Positions 1 to 8,394 of a DNA stretch of 64,000 nucleotides are shown piece after piece (position 1 is the stretch's first letter; each line of letters starts with the position of its first letter). This stretch comes from Pseudomonas lundensis (GTDB taxonomy: Bacteria; Pseudomonadota; Gammaproteobacteria; Pseudomonadales; Pseudomonadaceae), in NCBI RefSeq assembly GCF_001042985.1, contig NZ_JYKY01000006.1:124001-188000 (forward strand), read 5' to 3'. The notes beneath the pieces were generated by a model. The model did no database searches and was not told the DNA's origin. It saw only the letters and a program-made list of their open reading frames with translations. Position numbers and translations under genes: made by a program.

Positions 1-1
1 C

Positions 2-274
2 AAACAGATCCCGGATTGGAACATCGAAGTTCGCGACGGCGTGATGCAGCTGGAAAAGGTCTTTCTGTTCAAAAACTTCAAGTTCGCCCTGGCGTTCACC
101 AATGCCGTCGGCGAGATCTCCGAAGCTGAAGGCCATCACCCGGGCCTGCTGACGGAATGGGGCAAAGTGACCGTGACCTGGTGGAGTCACAGCATCAAGG
201 GCCTGCACCGCAATGACTTCATCATGGCCGCGCGCACTGACGAAGTGGCCAGCACCGCTGAAGGTCGCAAGTGA
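2..274 (+). CDS. phhB: PhhB, pterin-4a-carbinolamine dehydratase (5' end missing)
   Basis: The open frame enters from the left edge, so the start lies upstream and only about 90 codons are visible. The motif EAEGHHPGL and the tract [22 protein letters not shown] are characteristic of pterin-4a-carbinolamine dehydratase; the two adjacent histidines are active-site residues in the family. The enzyme dehydrates 4a-hydroxytetrahydropterin made by phenylalanine hydroxylase, recycling the cofactor. Its stop TGA lies inside the GTGA overlap with the next aminotransferase gene, so the two are translationally coupled. In other Pseudomonas phhA precedes phhB; that gene should lie just outside this window. 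Confidence 0.95.
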   Translation, partial: KQIPDWNIEVRDGVMQLEKVFLFKNFKFALAFTNAVGEISEAEGHHPGLLTEWGKVTVTWWSHSIKGLHRNDFIMAARTDEVASTAEGRK

Positions 275-1470
275 AGCACTTCGCGGCCATTGGCCGGGTG
301 CCGGGCGACCCGATTCTGGGCCTGATGGACGCCTACAATCAGGACATCAACCCGGACAAGTTCGACTTGGGCGTGGGCGTGTACAAGGACGCCAACGGCC
401 TGACGCCGATTTTGCAGTCGGTCAAGCAGGCAGAACAGCGCCTGGTAGACCTGCAGCAGACCAAAACCTACATCGGCGGACATGGCGACAGCCGTTTTGG
501 CCAACTGATCAGCGAACTGGTGCTGGGTGCCGATTCGCCCCTGTTAAGCGCCAAACGTGCGGGCGCCACCCAAACCCCGGGTGGCACCGGCGCGTTGCGC
601 TTGAGTGCTGACTTCATTGCACAGTGCTTGCCGGGGCGCGGCATCTGGTTGAGCGACCCGACCTGGCCGATCCACGAAACCATCTTTGCCGCGGCCGGGC
701 TGAAGATCAGCCACTACCCGTATGTGGGCAGTGACAACACGCTAAACGTGGCCGCCATGCTGGCGGCGCTGGAACAGGCGCCCAAAGGTGACGTGGTGCT
801 GTTGCACGCCTGTTGCCACAACCCCACCGGCTTCGATCTGTCGCAAGACGATTGGCATCAGGTACTGGACGTCGTGAAGCGGCGTGAATTGTTGCCGCTG
901 ATCGACTTCGCGTATCAGGGCTTCGGTGACGGTCTGGAGCAAGACGCATGGTCCACACGCCTGTTTGCTCGCGAACTGCCTGAATTGCTGATCACCAGCT
1001 CCTGCTCGAAAAACTTCGGCCTGTACCGCGAACGTGTGGGCGCGCTGATCGTCTGCGCCAGTGACGCCGAGAAACTGACGGACATCCGCAGTCAATTGGC
1101 GTATTTGGCGCGCAACCTGTGGTCCAACCCACCGGACCATGGCGCTGCGGTGGTGGCGATCATTTTGGGTGATGAGCAACTCAAGCACCTGTGGGCCAGC
1201 GAAGTCGAAGCCATGCGCAGCCGTATCGCGCAACTGCGCAGCGGCTTGGTGGAGGCACTGACGCCGTTTGGCCTCGCCGAGCACTTTGCTCATATCACTC
1301 AACAGCGCGGGATGTTTTCCTACACTGGATTGAGTGCCGATCAAGTGCAATTGCTGCGCGAGAAGCACAGTGTGTACATGGTCGGGTCCGGCCGCGCCAA
1401 CATGGCCGGGGTCGACGGCACGCGCCTGGGCCTGCTGGCCAAAGCCATCGCGCAGGTCTGCACGCACTGA
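271..1470 (+). CDS. phhC: PhhC, aromatic amino-acid aminotransferase
   Basis: A 399-residue class I fold PLP aminotransferase. Family landmarks are visible: DLGVGVYKD near the N-terminus, a glycine-rich [30 protein letters not shown], and [17 protein letters not shown], whose lysine is the PLP Schiff-base residue. These match the aspartate/aromatic aminotransferase (AspC/TyrB) group. The start is GTG at 271, which overlaps the phhB stop by four bases (GTGA). In the phh operon it transaminates phenylalanine, tyrosine or tryptophan as a later step of aromatic catabolism. Expression is expected under the sigma54 activator PhhR (established for other Pseudomonas), whose site would be outside the window. 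Confidence 0.93.
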   Translation: MKHFAAIGRVPGDPILGLMDAYNQDINPDKFDLGVGVYKDANGLTPILQSVKQAEQRLVDLQQTKTYIGGHGDSRFGQLISELVLGADSPLLSAKRAGATQTPGGTGALRLSADFIAQCLPGRGIWLSDPTWPIHETIFAAAGLKISHYPYVGSDNTLNVAAMLAALEQAPKGDVVLLHACCHNPTGFDLSQDDWHQVLDVVKRRELLPLIDFAYQGFGDGLEQDAWSTRLFARELPELLITSSCSKNFGLYRERVGALIVCASDAEKLTDIRSQLAYLARNLWSNPPDHGAAVVAIILGDEQLKHLWASEVEAMRSRIAQLRSGLVEALTPFGLAEHFAHITQQRGMFSYTGLSADQVQLLREKHSVYMVGSGRANMAGVDGTRLGLLAKAIAQVCTH

Positions 1471-1478
1471 CACCGTGA

Positions 1479-1512
1479 ATCTGCCGGGACGGCCGCGTCC
1501 GTTCCGGCAGAT
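1479..1512 (+). terminator. Hairpin after phhC, probable terminator
   Basis: A nine-base inverted repeat ATCTGCCGG / CCGGCAGAT starts 8 bases after the phhC stop and encloses a second GACG/CGTC stem. There is no strong T-run right after it, so a factor-independent terminator is likely but not certain. Confidence 0.5.
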
Positions 1513-1665
1513 GCACGACAACAGCACGATGAAAAGTTCGCCACACACCCCCGCCAGACACAAAAAAAGACAAATTGTCACACCCGGTCATGTATCCTGC
1601 CCTAGCTTTTTAAAAGCGCGGATGTACCCAGCGATTTAAAAACACACCTTGCGAGGAGCGCGACG

Positions 1666-1797
1666 ATGCACGAAATCCCAAACCTCCCCTTCCCAAGCCT
1701 GCATGAAACTCAGCAGCCAACCCCGCAACACACCAGTGGCGAAAACCCCGCACTGGACGAGGCCCCTGAAAGCCTCAAGGCCGACAGCGAAGACTGA
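1666..1797 (+). CDS. Small hypothetical protein, 43 aa
   Basis: An ORF of 43 codons beginning MHEIPNLPFPS and ending SLKADSED. A good Shine-Dalgarno (GAGGAG, about 1654-1659) lies seven bases before the ATG. The product is acidic and proline-rich, with no signal peptide, membrane segment or motif that I recognise. It stands alone between the phhC hairpin and another long hairpin just after its stop, so it may be its own short transcript. It is shorter than most gene finders accept; the support is the ribosome binding site and the flanking hairpin. Conservation among Pseudomonas would be needed to call it a gene with confidence. Confidence 0.5.
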   Translation: MHEIPNLPFPSLHETQQPTPQHTSGENPALDEAPESLKADSED

Positions 1798-1808
1798 CGG
1801 TTCGCACT

Positions 1809-1847
1809 CAGGCGGTGCGAAAAGCTTTCGGCTTTTCATACCGCCTG
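1809..1847 (+). terminator. Long two-step hairpin after the 43-aa ORF
   Basis: Outer arms CAGGCGGT / ACCGCCTG and inner arms GAAAAGC / GCTTTTC close on a TTTCG loop, giving 15 paired bases with one two-base internal mismatch. It begins 12 bases after the small ORF stop. The T-rich stretch comes only about 15 bases later (CACCTTTTTTACT), so it could be a terminator or a stable RNA element. Confidence 0.55.
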
Positions 1848-1887
1848 ACACAATCGCCCCACCTTTTTTACTCCCCCGGATTACAGC

Positions 1888-2064
1888 GTGACTGACTCTT
1901 TCGACGACACCCAAGCCAGCGTACTGATCGGCACCGCCGAGCAAATGATCGTGCTATGGGATCGCCTCACACCGGAAAAACAAGCCACCCTGCTCCAGCG
2001 GTTCGGCACCCGGGAAAACGCCCTGGCCGCCCTGATCGCAACCCGCCTGGTTGCACCGCTCTAA
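1888..2064 (+). CDS. Small hypothetical protein, 58 aa
   Basis: GTG-started ORF of 58 codons, beginning (M)TDSFDDTQASVLIGTAE and ending IATRLVAPL. The composition is protein-like: a regular amphipathic helical pattern (EQMIVLWDRLTPEKQATLLQ) and no rare-codon run. No membrane segment or signal is seen. It sits 18 bases before the MFS transporter and may share its transcript. The upstream ribosome binding site is weak. I do not recognise the family. The role is unknown; it looks like a short cytosolic helical protein. Confidence 0.55.
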   Translation: MTDSFDDTQASVLIGTAEQMIVLWDRLTPEKQATLLQRFGTRENALAALIATRLVAPL

Positions 2065-2082
2065 CCCCGCAGGACCTGCCCC

Positions 2083-3258
2083 ATGACCGAACAACGTCCA
2101 CTGGCGATCACCCTGCAGGTGGTGTCCATCGTTCTGTTTACCTTTATTGGTTATCTGAACATCGGCATCCCGCTGGCGGTTTTGCCCGGTTACGTGCACA
2201 ACCACTTGGGTTACGGCACGGTCATCGCCGGGCTGGTGATCAGCGTGCAGTACCTGGCCACACTGCTCAGCCGCCCTTACGCCAGCCGCATCATCGACAA
2301 CTTGGGCAGCAAACGCGCCGTCATGTATGGCCTGGCCGGGTGCGGGGTGAGCGGCGTTTTTATGCTGGTGTCCAGCTGGCTGTCGGCCATGCCTGCACTG
2401 AGCCTTACCAGCCTGCTGATCGGGCGACTGGTATTGGGCAGCGCTGAAAGCCTGGTGGGTTCGGGCTCCATCGGCTGGGGCATTGGCCGCGTCGGTGCGC
2501 AGAACACCGCCAAGGTGATTTCCTGGAACGGCATCGCCAGCTATGGCGCAATCGCCGTCGGCGCACCCTTGGGGGTGATGATGGTCAACCACTGGGGCAT
2601 GTGGAGCATGGGCGCCAGCATCATCGCCCTGGCCGCGCTGGGGCTGCTGCTGGCGTGGCCCAAACTGGCCGCGCCGATTGTCAGTGGCGTGCGCCTGCCG
2701 TTCCTGCATGTGCTGGGCCGGGTGCTGCCCCATGGCACCGGGCTGGCACTGGGCTCCATCGGCTTTGGCACCATCGCCACGTTCATCACCCTGTATTACG
2801 CGACCCAACACTGGGAAAACGCCGTCCTGTGCCTGAGCCTGTTCGGTGCCAGCTTTATCGGCGCGCGACTGCTGTTCGGCAACATGATCAATCGCCTGGG
2901 CGGCTTTCGAGTAGCGATCGCCTGCCTGAGCGTCGAAACCGTGGGCTTGCTGCTGCTGTGGCTGGCGCCAAATCCACAACTGGCACTGGCTGGCGCGGCG
3001 CTGAGCGGGTTTGGCTTTTCGCTGGTGTTCCCGGCCTTGGGCGTCGAAGCGGTGAACCTGGTGCCTGCTTCCAGTCGCGGTGCGGCCGTCGGGGCTTATT
3101 CGCTGTTCATCGACTTGTCACTGGGCATTACCGGACCGCTGGTGGGCGCGGTAGCGGCCGGTTTCGGCTTTGCGTCCATCTTCCTGTTTGCCGCGCTGGC
3201 AGCGTTCAGCGGGCTGATGCTCAGCCTGTATTTGTACCGGCAGGCACGCAGTCGCTGA
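2083..3258 (+). CDS. MFS transporter, YhhS/YfcJ-like
   Basis: A 391-residue protein with twelve hydrophobic segments. The loop between helices 2 and 3 reads [18 protein letters not shown], a form of the MFS motif A, and helix 4-5 has [24 protein letters not shown], which resembles YhhS/YfcJ-type drug or sugar exporters. The start ATG follows an AGGA-type site (GCAGGACC). Located in the inner membrane; the substrate cannot be read from sequence. It is not obviously part of aromatic catabolism despite its position between phhC and aroP. Confidence 0.88.
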   Translation: MTEQRPLAITLQVVSIVLFTFIGYLNIGIPLAVLPGYVHNHLGYGTVIAGLVISVQYLATLLSRPYASRIIDNLGSKRAVMYGLAGCGVSGVFMLVSSWLSAMPALSLTSLLIGRLVLGSAESLVGSGSIGWGIGRVGAQNTAKVISWNGIASYGAIAVGAPLGVMMVNHWGMWSMGASIIALAALGLLLAWPKLAAPIVSGVRLPFLHVLGRVLPHGTGLALGSIGFGTIATFITLYYATQHWENAVLCLSLFGASFIGARLLFGNMINRLGGFRVAIACLSVETVGLLLLWLAPNPQLALAGAALSGFGFSLVFPALGVEAVNLVPASSRGAAVGAYSLFIDLSLGITGPLVGAVAAGFGFASIFLFAALAAFSGLMLSLYLYRQARSR

Positions 3259-3268
3259 CGCGCGGCAC

Positions 3269-3682
3269 CTAGAAATCCACTTTGCCGCGCCCCGCCTTTA
3301 GGTTGCCGCGCTTGCTCTTGGACTCCAGCCGACGGGTTTTTGACCCCAACGTCGGCTTGGTCGGGCGACGCTTTTTCTCAACCTTGGTCGCACTGACGAT
3401 CAGCTCAAGCAACCGTTCAAGGGCATCGGCGCGGTTTTGCTCCTGGGTGCGGTATTGCTGCGCCTTGATAATCAACACGCCATCGCCGGTAATCCGACTG
3501 TCACGCAGCGCCAGCAACCGCTCTTTGTAGAACGGCGGCAAGGACGAGTTGGGGATGTCGAAGCGCAGGTGCATGGCGCTTGAAACTTTGTTGACGTTCT
3601 GCCCGCCCGCCCCTTGGGCGCGGATGGCCGTGAGTTCGATCTCGGCGTCGGGGATGTGGACGTTGTTGGAGATGACCAGCAT
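3269..3682 (-). CDS. arfB: ArfB (YaeJ), alternative ribosome-rescue peptidyl-tRNA hydrolase
   Basis: 137 residues with the class I release-factor signature [11 protein letters not shown]; the catalytic GGQ is at residues 26-28. The C-terminus is a lysine/arginine-rich tail ([16 protein letters not shown]) that in the family inserts into the empty mRNA channel of stalled ribosomes. I chose the ATG at 3682 ([11 protein letters not shown]), with an AAGGA site nine bases upstream, rather than the longer frame start, because the family begins there. ArfB hydrolyses peptidyl-tRNA on non-stop ribosomes as backup to tmRNA. The gene lies next to aroP as in other Pseudomonas, and converges with the MFS gene. 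Confidence 0.93.
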   Translation of the reverse strand: MLVISNNVHIPDAEIELTAIRAQGAGGQNVNKVSSAMHLRFDIPNSSLPPFYKERLLALRDSRITGDGVLIIKAQQYRTQEQNRADALERLLELIVSATKVEKKRRPTKPTLGSKTRRLESKSKRGNLKAGRGKVDF

Positions 3683-3723
3683 TAAAAAGGGTCCTTGATC
3701 AGGGCGTGCAGGATACCCCACAA

Positions 3724-3757
3724 ACGACAAACCCGGCGCAATGGCCGGGTTTGTCGT
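3724..3757 (-). terminator. Rho-independent-type terminator after aroP
   Basis: A perfect 14-bp inverted repeat ACGACAAACCCGGC / GCCGGGTTTGTCGT with a six-base loop lies 15 bases beyond the aroP stop. Its arms are T-rich on the minus strand (GGGTTTGTCGTTTG). It separates aroP from arfB. Confidence 0.8.
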
Positions 3758-3772
3758 GACCAACCGCTCAGC

Positions 3773-5191
3773 TTATTTGGCTGAACTGTAAGCGGCTGCC
3801 GAGGCGTTTACCTCGCGCTTGCTCTTGATCAGGTAGCAGACCCACATGAAGATCACCCACACCGGGATCGCGTAAACCGACACGCGGATGCCGGGAATCA
3901 TCAGCATGATGACCAAAATGAACGCCACGAACGCCAGGCAAACATAGTTGCCGTAGGGGTACCACAGGGCCTTGAACAACGGGGTTTGCGCCGTTTTGTT
4001 CATGTGCTGACGGAACTTGACGTGGGAGAAGCTGATCATCGCCCAGTTAATCACCAGGGTGGCAACCACCAGCGACATCAGCAGTTCCAGGGCGTCGTGG
4101 GGCATCAGGTAGTTGAGCAGCACCGCGATAACCGTGACCGCCGCCGACGCCAGAATCGAGTTCACCGGCACGCCACGCTTGTCGATTTTGGACAGTACTT
4201 TTGGCGCGTCACCTTGCTGGGCCATACCCAATAGCATGCGGCTGTTGCAGTACGTGCCGCTGTTGTACACCGACAACGCTGCGGTCAAGACCACAAAGTT
4301 GAGGATGTGTGCCGCGGTGTTGCTGCCCAGCATCGAGAACACTTGCACGAACGGGCTGCTGCTGTAGCTGTCGCCACCGGCGTTCAGGGTTTCAAGCAGC
4401 GAATCCCACGGCGTCAGGGACAACAGCACCACCAGGGCACCGATGTAGAAAATCAGGATGCGGTAAATCACCTGATTGATCGCTTTAGGGATCACGGTGC
4501 GCGGCTTGTCGGCTTCAGCGGCGGTGAAACCGAGCATTTCGAGCCCGCCGAAAGAGAACATGATGAACGCCATGGCCATCACCAGACCGGTGGTGCCATT
4601 GGGGAAGAAACCACCGTGTTCCCACAGGTTGCTGACCGACGCTTGCGGGCCGCCGCTGCCACTGACCAGCAAATAGCTGCCCAGCGCGATCATGCCGACA
4701 ATGGCCACGACCTTGATGATGGCGAACCAGAATTCAGCCTCGCCAAAGACTTTGACGTTGGTCAGGTTGATGACGTTGATCAACACGAAAAACGCTGCCG
4801 CCGAGGCCCAGGTCGGGATCTCGGGCCACCAGTAGTGCACGTATTTACCGACCGCGGTCAGCTCCGACATGCCCACCAGGATGTACAGCACCCAGCAGTT
4901 CCAGCCCGACATGAAGCCGGCGAAACCGCCCCAGTATTTGTGTGCAAAGTGGCTGAAAGAACCGGCTACCGGCTCTTCGACGATCATTTCGCCCAGTTGG
5001 CGCATGATCATAAAGGCAATAAAGCCGCAGATCGCATAGCCCAGAATCATCGACGGGCCCGCCGATTTCAGGACCCCGGCCGAACCGAGGAACAGGCCTG
5101 TACCAATCGCGCCACCGAGGGCGATCAGTTGGATATGACGATTTTTCAGGCCGCGTTTAAGCTCGCCCGAATGCGAGGTTTGTCCACTCAT
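3773..5191 (-). CDS. aroP: AroP-type aromatic amino-acid permease
   Basis: 472 residues, twelve predicted membrane helices of the amino acid-polyamine-organocation (APC) family. N-terminal HIQLIALGGAIGTGLFLGS is the amino-acid permease signature; GEMIVEEPVAGSFSHFAHKY and the FGGLEMLGFTAAEADKP region fit the AroP/PheP/GabP subgroup. It imports phenylalanine, tyrosine or tryptophan by proton symport. Its place near phhBC matches the aroP2-phh arrangement known from P. aeruginosa and supports aromatic substrates. The ATG at 5191 gives the conserved N-terminus (MSGQTSHSGELKRGL). The long upstream leader (see 5192-5871) is structured and could regulate it. Confidence 0.88.
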   Translation of the reverse strand: MSGQTSHSGELKRGLKNRHIQLIALGGAIGTGLFLGSAGVLKSAGPSMILGYAICGFIAFMIMRQLGEMIVEEPVAGSFSHFAHKYWGGFAGFMSGWNCWVLYILVGMSELTAVGKYVHYWWPEIPTWASAAAFFVLINVINLTNVKVFGEAEFWFAIIKVVAIVGMIALGSYLLVSGSGGPQASVSNLWEHGGFFPNGTTGLVMAMAFIMFSFGGLEMLGFTAAEADKPRTVIPKAINQVIYRILIFYIGALVVLLSLTPWDSLLETLNAGGDSYSSSPFVQVFSMLGSNTAAHILNFVVLTAALSVYNSGTYCNSRMLLGMAQQGDAPKVLSKIDKRGVPVNSILASAAVTVIAVLLNYLMPHDALELLMSLVVATLVINWAMISFSHVKFRQHMNKTAQTPLFKALWYPYGNYVCLAFVAFILVIMLMIPGIRVSVYAIPVWVIFMWVCYLIKSKREVNASAAAYSSAK

Positions 5192-5223
5192 TGAAAAGGG
5201 TCCCACACAAGGTTTGATGTCGT

Positions 5224-5325
5224 TCAGTGCGTTTTCGCTTGAGCACCGGCAGTGATCGAAGGGTCTACAACACAAATCAAACCCCAGCGCAGGCGCCAGG
5301 AATCCAAGGTTGTTTCACGAGTCAT
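5224..5325 (-). CDS. Possible upstream peptide of aroP, 33 aa
   Basis: A minus-strand ORF of 33 codons, starting MTRETTLDSWRLRWG and ending GAQAKTH, 32 bases before the aroP ATG. An AGGTG stands four bases before its ATG. It carries two tryptophan codons close together (SWRLRW). No terminator hairpin lies between it and aroP, so classical attenuation is not supported. It may be a chance ORF in a long leader. Confidence 0.25.
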   Translation of the reverse strand: MTRETTLDSWRLRWGLICVVDPSITAGAQAKTH

Positions 5326-5363
5326 GCGTCACCTGTTTGTTTTTATCTGTGACGGAATCGAAC

Positions 5364-5410
5364 CCGCAATGCTTATGGCATTGCGGAGTTTACAAGGCGG
5401 GTTTGCCTTG
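5364..5410 (-). other. Tandem hairpins in the aroP leader
   Basis: CCGCAATGC-TTATG-GCATTGCGG (nine pairs) and CAAGGC-GGGTTT-GCCTTG (six pairs) follow one another with six bases between. They sit about 175 bases upstream of the aroP ATG, in its presumed 5' leader or promoter. No known riboswitch class is recognised. Confidence 0.45.
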
Positions 5411-5820
5411 AGGTTTTGGCCAATCAGCACATCGCCGAGCAGCGCAAAATGCGCGGGTACGCAATTGAGTCACAGGTAAAACGCCGCGCATTGTACACCT
5501 GCTCGAAGGCAAGATCCCATCACACCGCCGCTTGCAACACGAAACAAGCCGCAGATGCCGCCTCAAACGTCACAAATCTGTAAAACGCGGAACATTTTCT
5601 ATACACAAACCGAATAATTCACGGCCGAGGGCGATAAACGGCGCAGAACGTCACGTTTACTTGACGCTTTGTAACGTTTTTTTGCCACCCTAAACGCCCT
5701 GCGGTGCTCAGCGACCGATTGCCGCAGGCCTAATTCATTGATTTTCAATGATTAACCGGGCGTTGCGTGGGCGCTTCAACGCCGCGACCACAGTGCCCCC
5801 ACGGAACGACGTGTGCAGGC

Positions 5821-5856
5821 AAAAAAAAACGCCAACCCGAAGGTTGGCGTTTTTTT
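5821..5856. terminator. Strong bidirectional terminator after rluB
   Basis: Stem AACGCCAACC / GGTTGGCGTT with a CGAA tetraloop, flanked by nine A on the left and seven T on the right. It lies 15 bases beyond the rluB stop and can work on both strands. Confidence 0.92.
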
Positions 5857-5871
5857 AACGGCGTTAAACGC

Positions 5872-7068
5872 TTATTGCGGCTTGCGACGACCGAAGCCAG
5901 GTCGCTGACCGGAACCTGCGGGTGCGCCACGACGCTTGCCGGACGGCGCATCGTCAACCAGCTTTGGTCCCTGACGGGACGGCTTGGTCGGGCGCTTGTT
6001 CACTTCGCTCGGGCGCTCGGCAACCGGCGCACCGCGCCCGGCCGGCACACGGTCCGTGCGACCGGCAGGCTTGCGTGCAGGACGCGCGGCCTCGTCACGG
6101 GCCGGGCGACCCGGACGCTCGCCTTCAATGTGCGGCTGACGCGCAGGACGCGGGGCAGCAGGCTCACCGTTGGCAGGGCGCAAGGTACGGGCAACACGAT
6201 CAGCGCGTGCCACAGGACGCGACGACTTGCGCTGCATACGCTCAAGCTTGTCTTTGCTCTTGGCGTTCATCTCAGGCATGGCCACCGGGGTGAGGCCGAC
6301 TTCAGCACTGAGGATATCCACCTCATACTGACTCATTTCACGCCAGCGACCCATCGGCAAGTCCGAGTTCAGGAATACCGGACCGAAACGCACGCGCTTC
6401 AGGCGGCTGACCACCAGCCCCTGGGATTCCCACAGACGACGCACTTCACGGTTACGGCCTTCCATCACCACGCAGTGGTACCAGTGGTTGAAACCTTCGC
6501 CACCCGGTGCCTGCTTGATGTCGGTAAAACGCGCCGGGCCGTCTTCCAGCACCACGCCCGCCTTGAGGCGCTCGATCATCTCGTCATCCACTTCACCACG
6601 CACACGTACCGCGTATTCACGGTCCATTTCGTAGGACGGGTGCATCAGGCGGTTGGCCAGCTCACCGTCAGTGGTGAACATCAGCAAGCCGGTGGTGTTG
6701 ATGTCGAGACGGCCGATGTTGATCCAGCGGCCTTCTTTAGGGCGCGGCAGCTTGTCGAACACGGTTGGACGGCCTTCCGGGTCGTCACGGGTGCAGATCT
6801 CGCCATCGGGCTTGTTGTACATGATCACGCGGCGCACCGATTCGGCGGCCTCTTCGCGCTTGATCACTTTGCCATCGATGGAAATGGCGTCATGCAGGTC
6901 AACGCGCAAACCCAGCGTTGCATCCTTGCCATTGACCTTGATCCGGCCCTGGCTGATCCAGGCCTCTACGTCGCGGCGCGAGCCGACGCCAATACGGGCG
7001 AGGACTTTTTGCAGTTTCTCGCCTGCTGGGCCAATTTCCTGGTCGTCTTTAGGGGTTAAATCACTCAT
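5872..7068 (-). CDS. rluB: RluB, 23S rRNA pseudouridine synthase
   Basis: 398 residues. An S4 RNA-binding domain (about residues 18-75, KLQKVLARIGVGSRRDVEAW) is followed by the RsuA/RluB catalytic domain with the signature GRLDINTTGLLMFTTDGEL; the catalytic aspartate is residue 122. After about residue 265 comes a long low-complexity tail rich in Arg, Pro, Ala and Gly (RPARQP, RPARK repeats), absent from the short family members, probably for RNA contact. It isomerises uridine 2605 (E. coli numbering) in 23S rRNA. A GGAGG site lies eight bases before the ATG. It follows scpA-scpB-DUF1289 on the same strand. Confidence 0.93.
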   Translation of the reverse strand: MSDLTPKDDQEIGPAGEKLQKVLARIGVGSRRDVEAWISQGRIKVNGKDATLGLRVDLHDAISIDGKVIKREEAAESVRRVIMYNKPDGEICTRDDPEGRPTVFDKLPRPKEGRWINIGRLDINTTGLLMFTTDGELANRLMHPSYEMDREYAVRVRGEVDDEMIERLKAGVVLEDGPARFTDIKQAPGGEGFNHWYHCVVMEGRNREVRRLWESQGLVVSRLKRVRFGPVFLNSDLPMGRWREMSQYEVDILSAEVGLTPVAMPEMNAKSKDKLERMQRKSSRPVARADRVARTLRPANGEPAAPRPARQPHIEGERPGRPARDEAARPARKPAGRTDRVPAGRGAPVAERPSEVNKRPTKPSRQGPKLVDDAPSGKRRGAPAGSGQRPGFGRRKPQ

Positions 7069-7212
7069 CTGGGCACCTCCCGGTGTGTCAATTCAGGCGG
7101 GCGCCTGAAGTGTTGAAAATGGGCCTTGGCACACGACTGCGCGCCAAAGGGTCGCGAATCATACGCTGATCTTGCGTATTTCGCATCAAAGGCCGGGCCT
7201 GTTCTGCCCGGT

Positions 7213-7404
7213 CTATTTCTTTTTCCGCCGGCCGGTGGCGTCAAGCGTGAGCAAACGCAGGTCGGCTTGCGCCAGCACGGCTCGCTTTTCGTCTTTGTCG
7301 AGCTTTTTCCAGGCCTTGATTTCACGCTGGGTGCGTCCGCAACCGATACAGACGTCCTCGCAGAACTTGCAGACGCCGATGCAGGGATCTTTGATTGAAC
7401 TCAT
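7213..7404 (-). CDS. DUF1289 small cysteine-rich protein
   Basis: 63 residues; four cysteines in the pattern PCIGVCKFCEDVCIGCGRTQREI, the hallmark of DUF1289 (YdhL/Fe-S-like) proteins, then a short basic C-terminus ending GRRKKK. The cysteines suggest a metal site, but no function is established for the family. A GGAG site stands eight bases before the ATG. It lies between scpB and rluB in a same-strand run, so it is likely cotranscribed. Confidence 0.88.
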   Translation of the reverse strand: MSSIKDPCIGVCKFCEDVCIGCGRTQREIKAWKKLDKDEKRAVLAQADLRLLTLDATGRRKKK

Positions 7405-7458
7405 CAGCTGTGCTCCCGTTACGTGTTGTCGGTGAGAACGTGCGGGCGCGAGGCCGGA

Positions 7459-8382
7459 TCACTCTTCGCGCTCGAGACGCTCCTGCTCAATGGCTTCGGC
7501 CAGCGCCCTCGCTTCGGCCTCTTCGTCGCTCAGCGCGGGCGGCAACTCCAGCGCCGCCACCGCCGCCAGCAACTGGCTGCGCGCCTGCTCGGCATCGCTT
7601 GGCTGCAGGACGGGTGCGGCTTGAGGCTCAACCGCACCGTCAGGCGTGAACGCCTCTTTGGCCAGGTCCTCACGCAGCAAGTCGTCAAAGTCGATTTTCA
7701 GACCTTCCTCCATGGAGTCCAGTTCCGTCAGCAAGGTGCGGAAGCTGGTTTCGTCCTTCGGCTCCTCGGGCTCGGCACTTTCGTCCGCCAATGCCTGAAT
7801 GTGCTCGGGCACAGGCGCATCGTCGAAATCGAGAATCGGGTCGGGCTCCAGCTCGCGCAATTCGGCCAGCGGCGGCAGGTCGTCGAGGTTTTTCAAGTTG
7901 AAGTGGTCGAGAAATGCCTTGGTGGTGGCAAACATCGCAGGACGGCCCGGCACTTCGCGATAACCCACCACGCGAATCCACTCGCGCTCGAGCAGGGTTT
8001 TGACGATGTGGCTATTGACCGCTACGCCCCGCACGTCCTCGATCTCGCCACGGGTGATCGGTTGGCGATAGGCAATCAGCGCCATGGTTTCGAGCATGGC
8101 GCGGGAGTAACGCTGCGGCCGCTCTTCCCACAATCGCCCGACCCAAGGCGAAAACGTGTCGCGGATTTGCAGGCGGTAACCGGACGCCACCTCTTTGAGT
8201 TCAAAAGACCGGCCGTCGCAGGATTTACGCAGCAGTTCCAGCGCTTTTTTGAACACCGGCGGTTCCGGGCGCTCGCCTTCTTCAAACAGCTCAAACAAAC
8301 GCTCAAGGCTTTGCGGCTTGCCCGAGGCCAACAGAAACGCCTCCAGCAACGGGGCCAGCTCGCGGGGATCAGTCAAATTCAT
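7459..8382 (-). CDS. scpB: ScpB, condensin-like chromosome segregation protein
   Basis: 307 residues. The N-terminal two thirds carry the ScpB winged-helix pair, with the conserved MLETMALIAYRQPITRGEIEDVRGV and VGYREVPGRPAMFATTKAFLDHF. The last ~110 residues are an acidic, proline- and glutamate-rich extension common in pseudomonads. ScpB dimers bind ScpA, which bridges the SMC heads. scpA ends 12 bases upstream, so they form an operon. No smc gene is visible in this window. Confidence 0.95.
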   Translation of the reverse strand: MNLTDPRELAPLLEAFLLASGKPQSLERLFELFEEGERPEPPVFKKALELLRKSCDGRSFELKEVASGYRLQIRDTFSPWVGRLWEERPQRYSRAMLETMALIAYRQPITRGEIEDVRGVAVNSHIVKTLLEREWIRVVGYREVPGRPAMFATTKAFLDHFNLKNLDDLPPLAELRELEPDPILDFDDAPVPEHIQALADESAEPEEPKDETSFRTLLTELDSMEEGLKIDFDDLLREDLAKEAFTPDGAVEPQAAPVLQPSDAEQARSQLLAAVAALELPPALSDEEAEARALAEAIEQERLEREE

Positions 8383-8394
8383 GGTTTCAGCTCT

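Larger units (their letters stand above)
5192..5820. other. Long intergenic region between aroP and rluB terminator
   Basis: About 630 bases without a convincing gene. On the minus strand, as aroP leader, it holds two successive perfect hairpins (5364-5386 and 5393-5410), a tRNA T-loop-like string (GGGTTCGATTCC, RC of about 5354-5365) and a 33-codon ORF (5224-5325) with two Trp codons behind AGGTG. Near the right end are an inverted repeat CCTGCGG/CCGCAGG (5698-5704, 5722-5728) and a palindrome TCATTGA-TTT-TCAATGA (5735-5751). A plus-strand small RNA ending at the terminator at 5821 is possible. Confidence 0.5.

Noticed and set aside
1954..2979. 341-codon minus-strand frame opposite the MFS gene
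   Set aside because: Shadow with Gln/His/Ala-rich composition; the MFS gene is clearly coding.
5377..5394. TyrR/PhhR box before aroP (TTTACA at 5389)
   Set aside because: Only one half site; the matching TGTAAA six bases away is missing.
5767..7059. 430-codon plus-strand frame opposite rluB
   Set aside because: Antisense shadow of a GC-rich gene; rluB motifs are complete on the other strand and the frame has no domain pattern.
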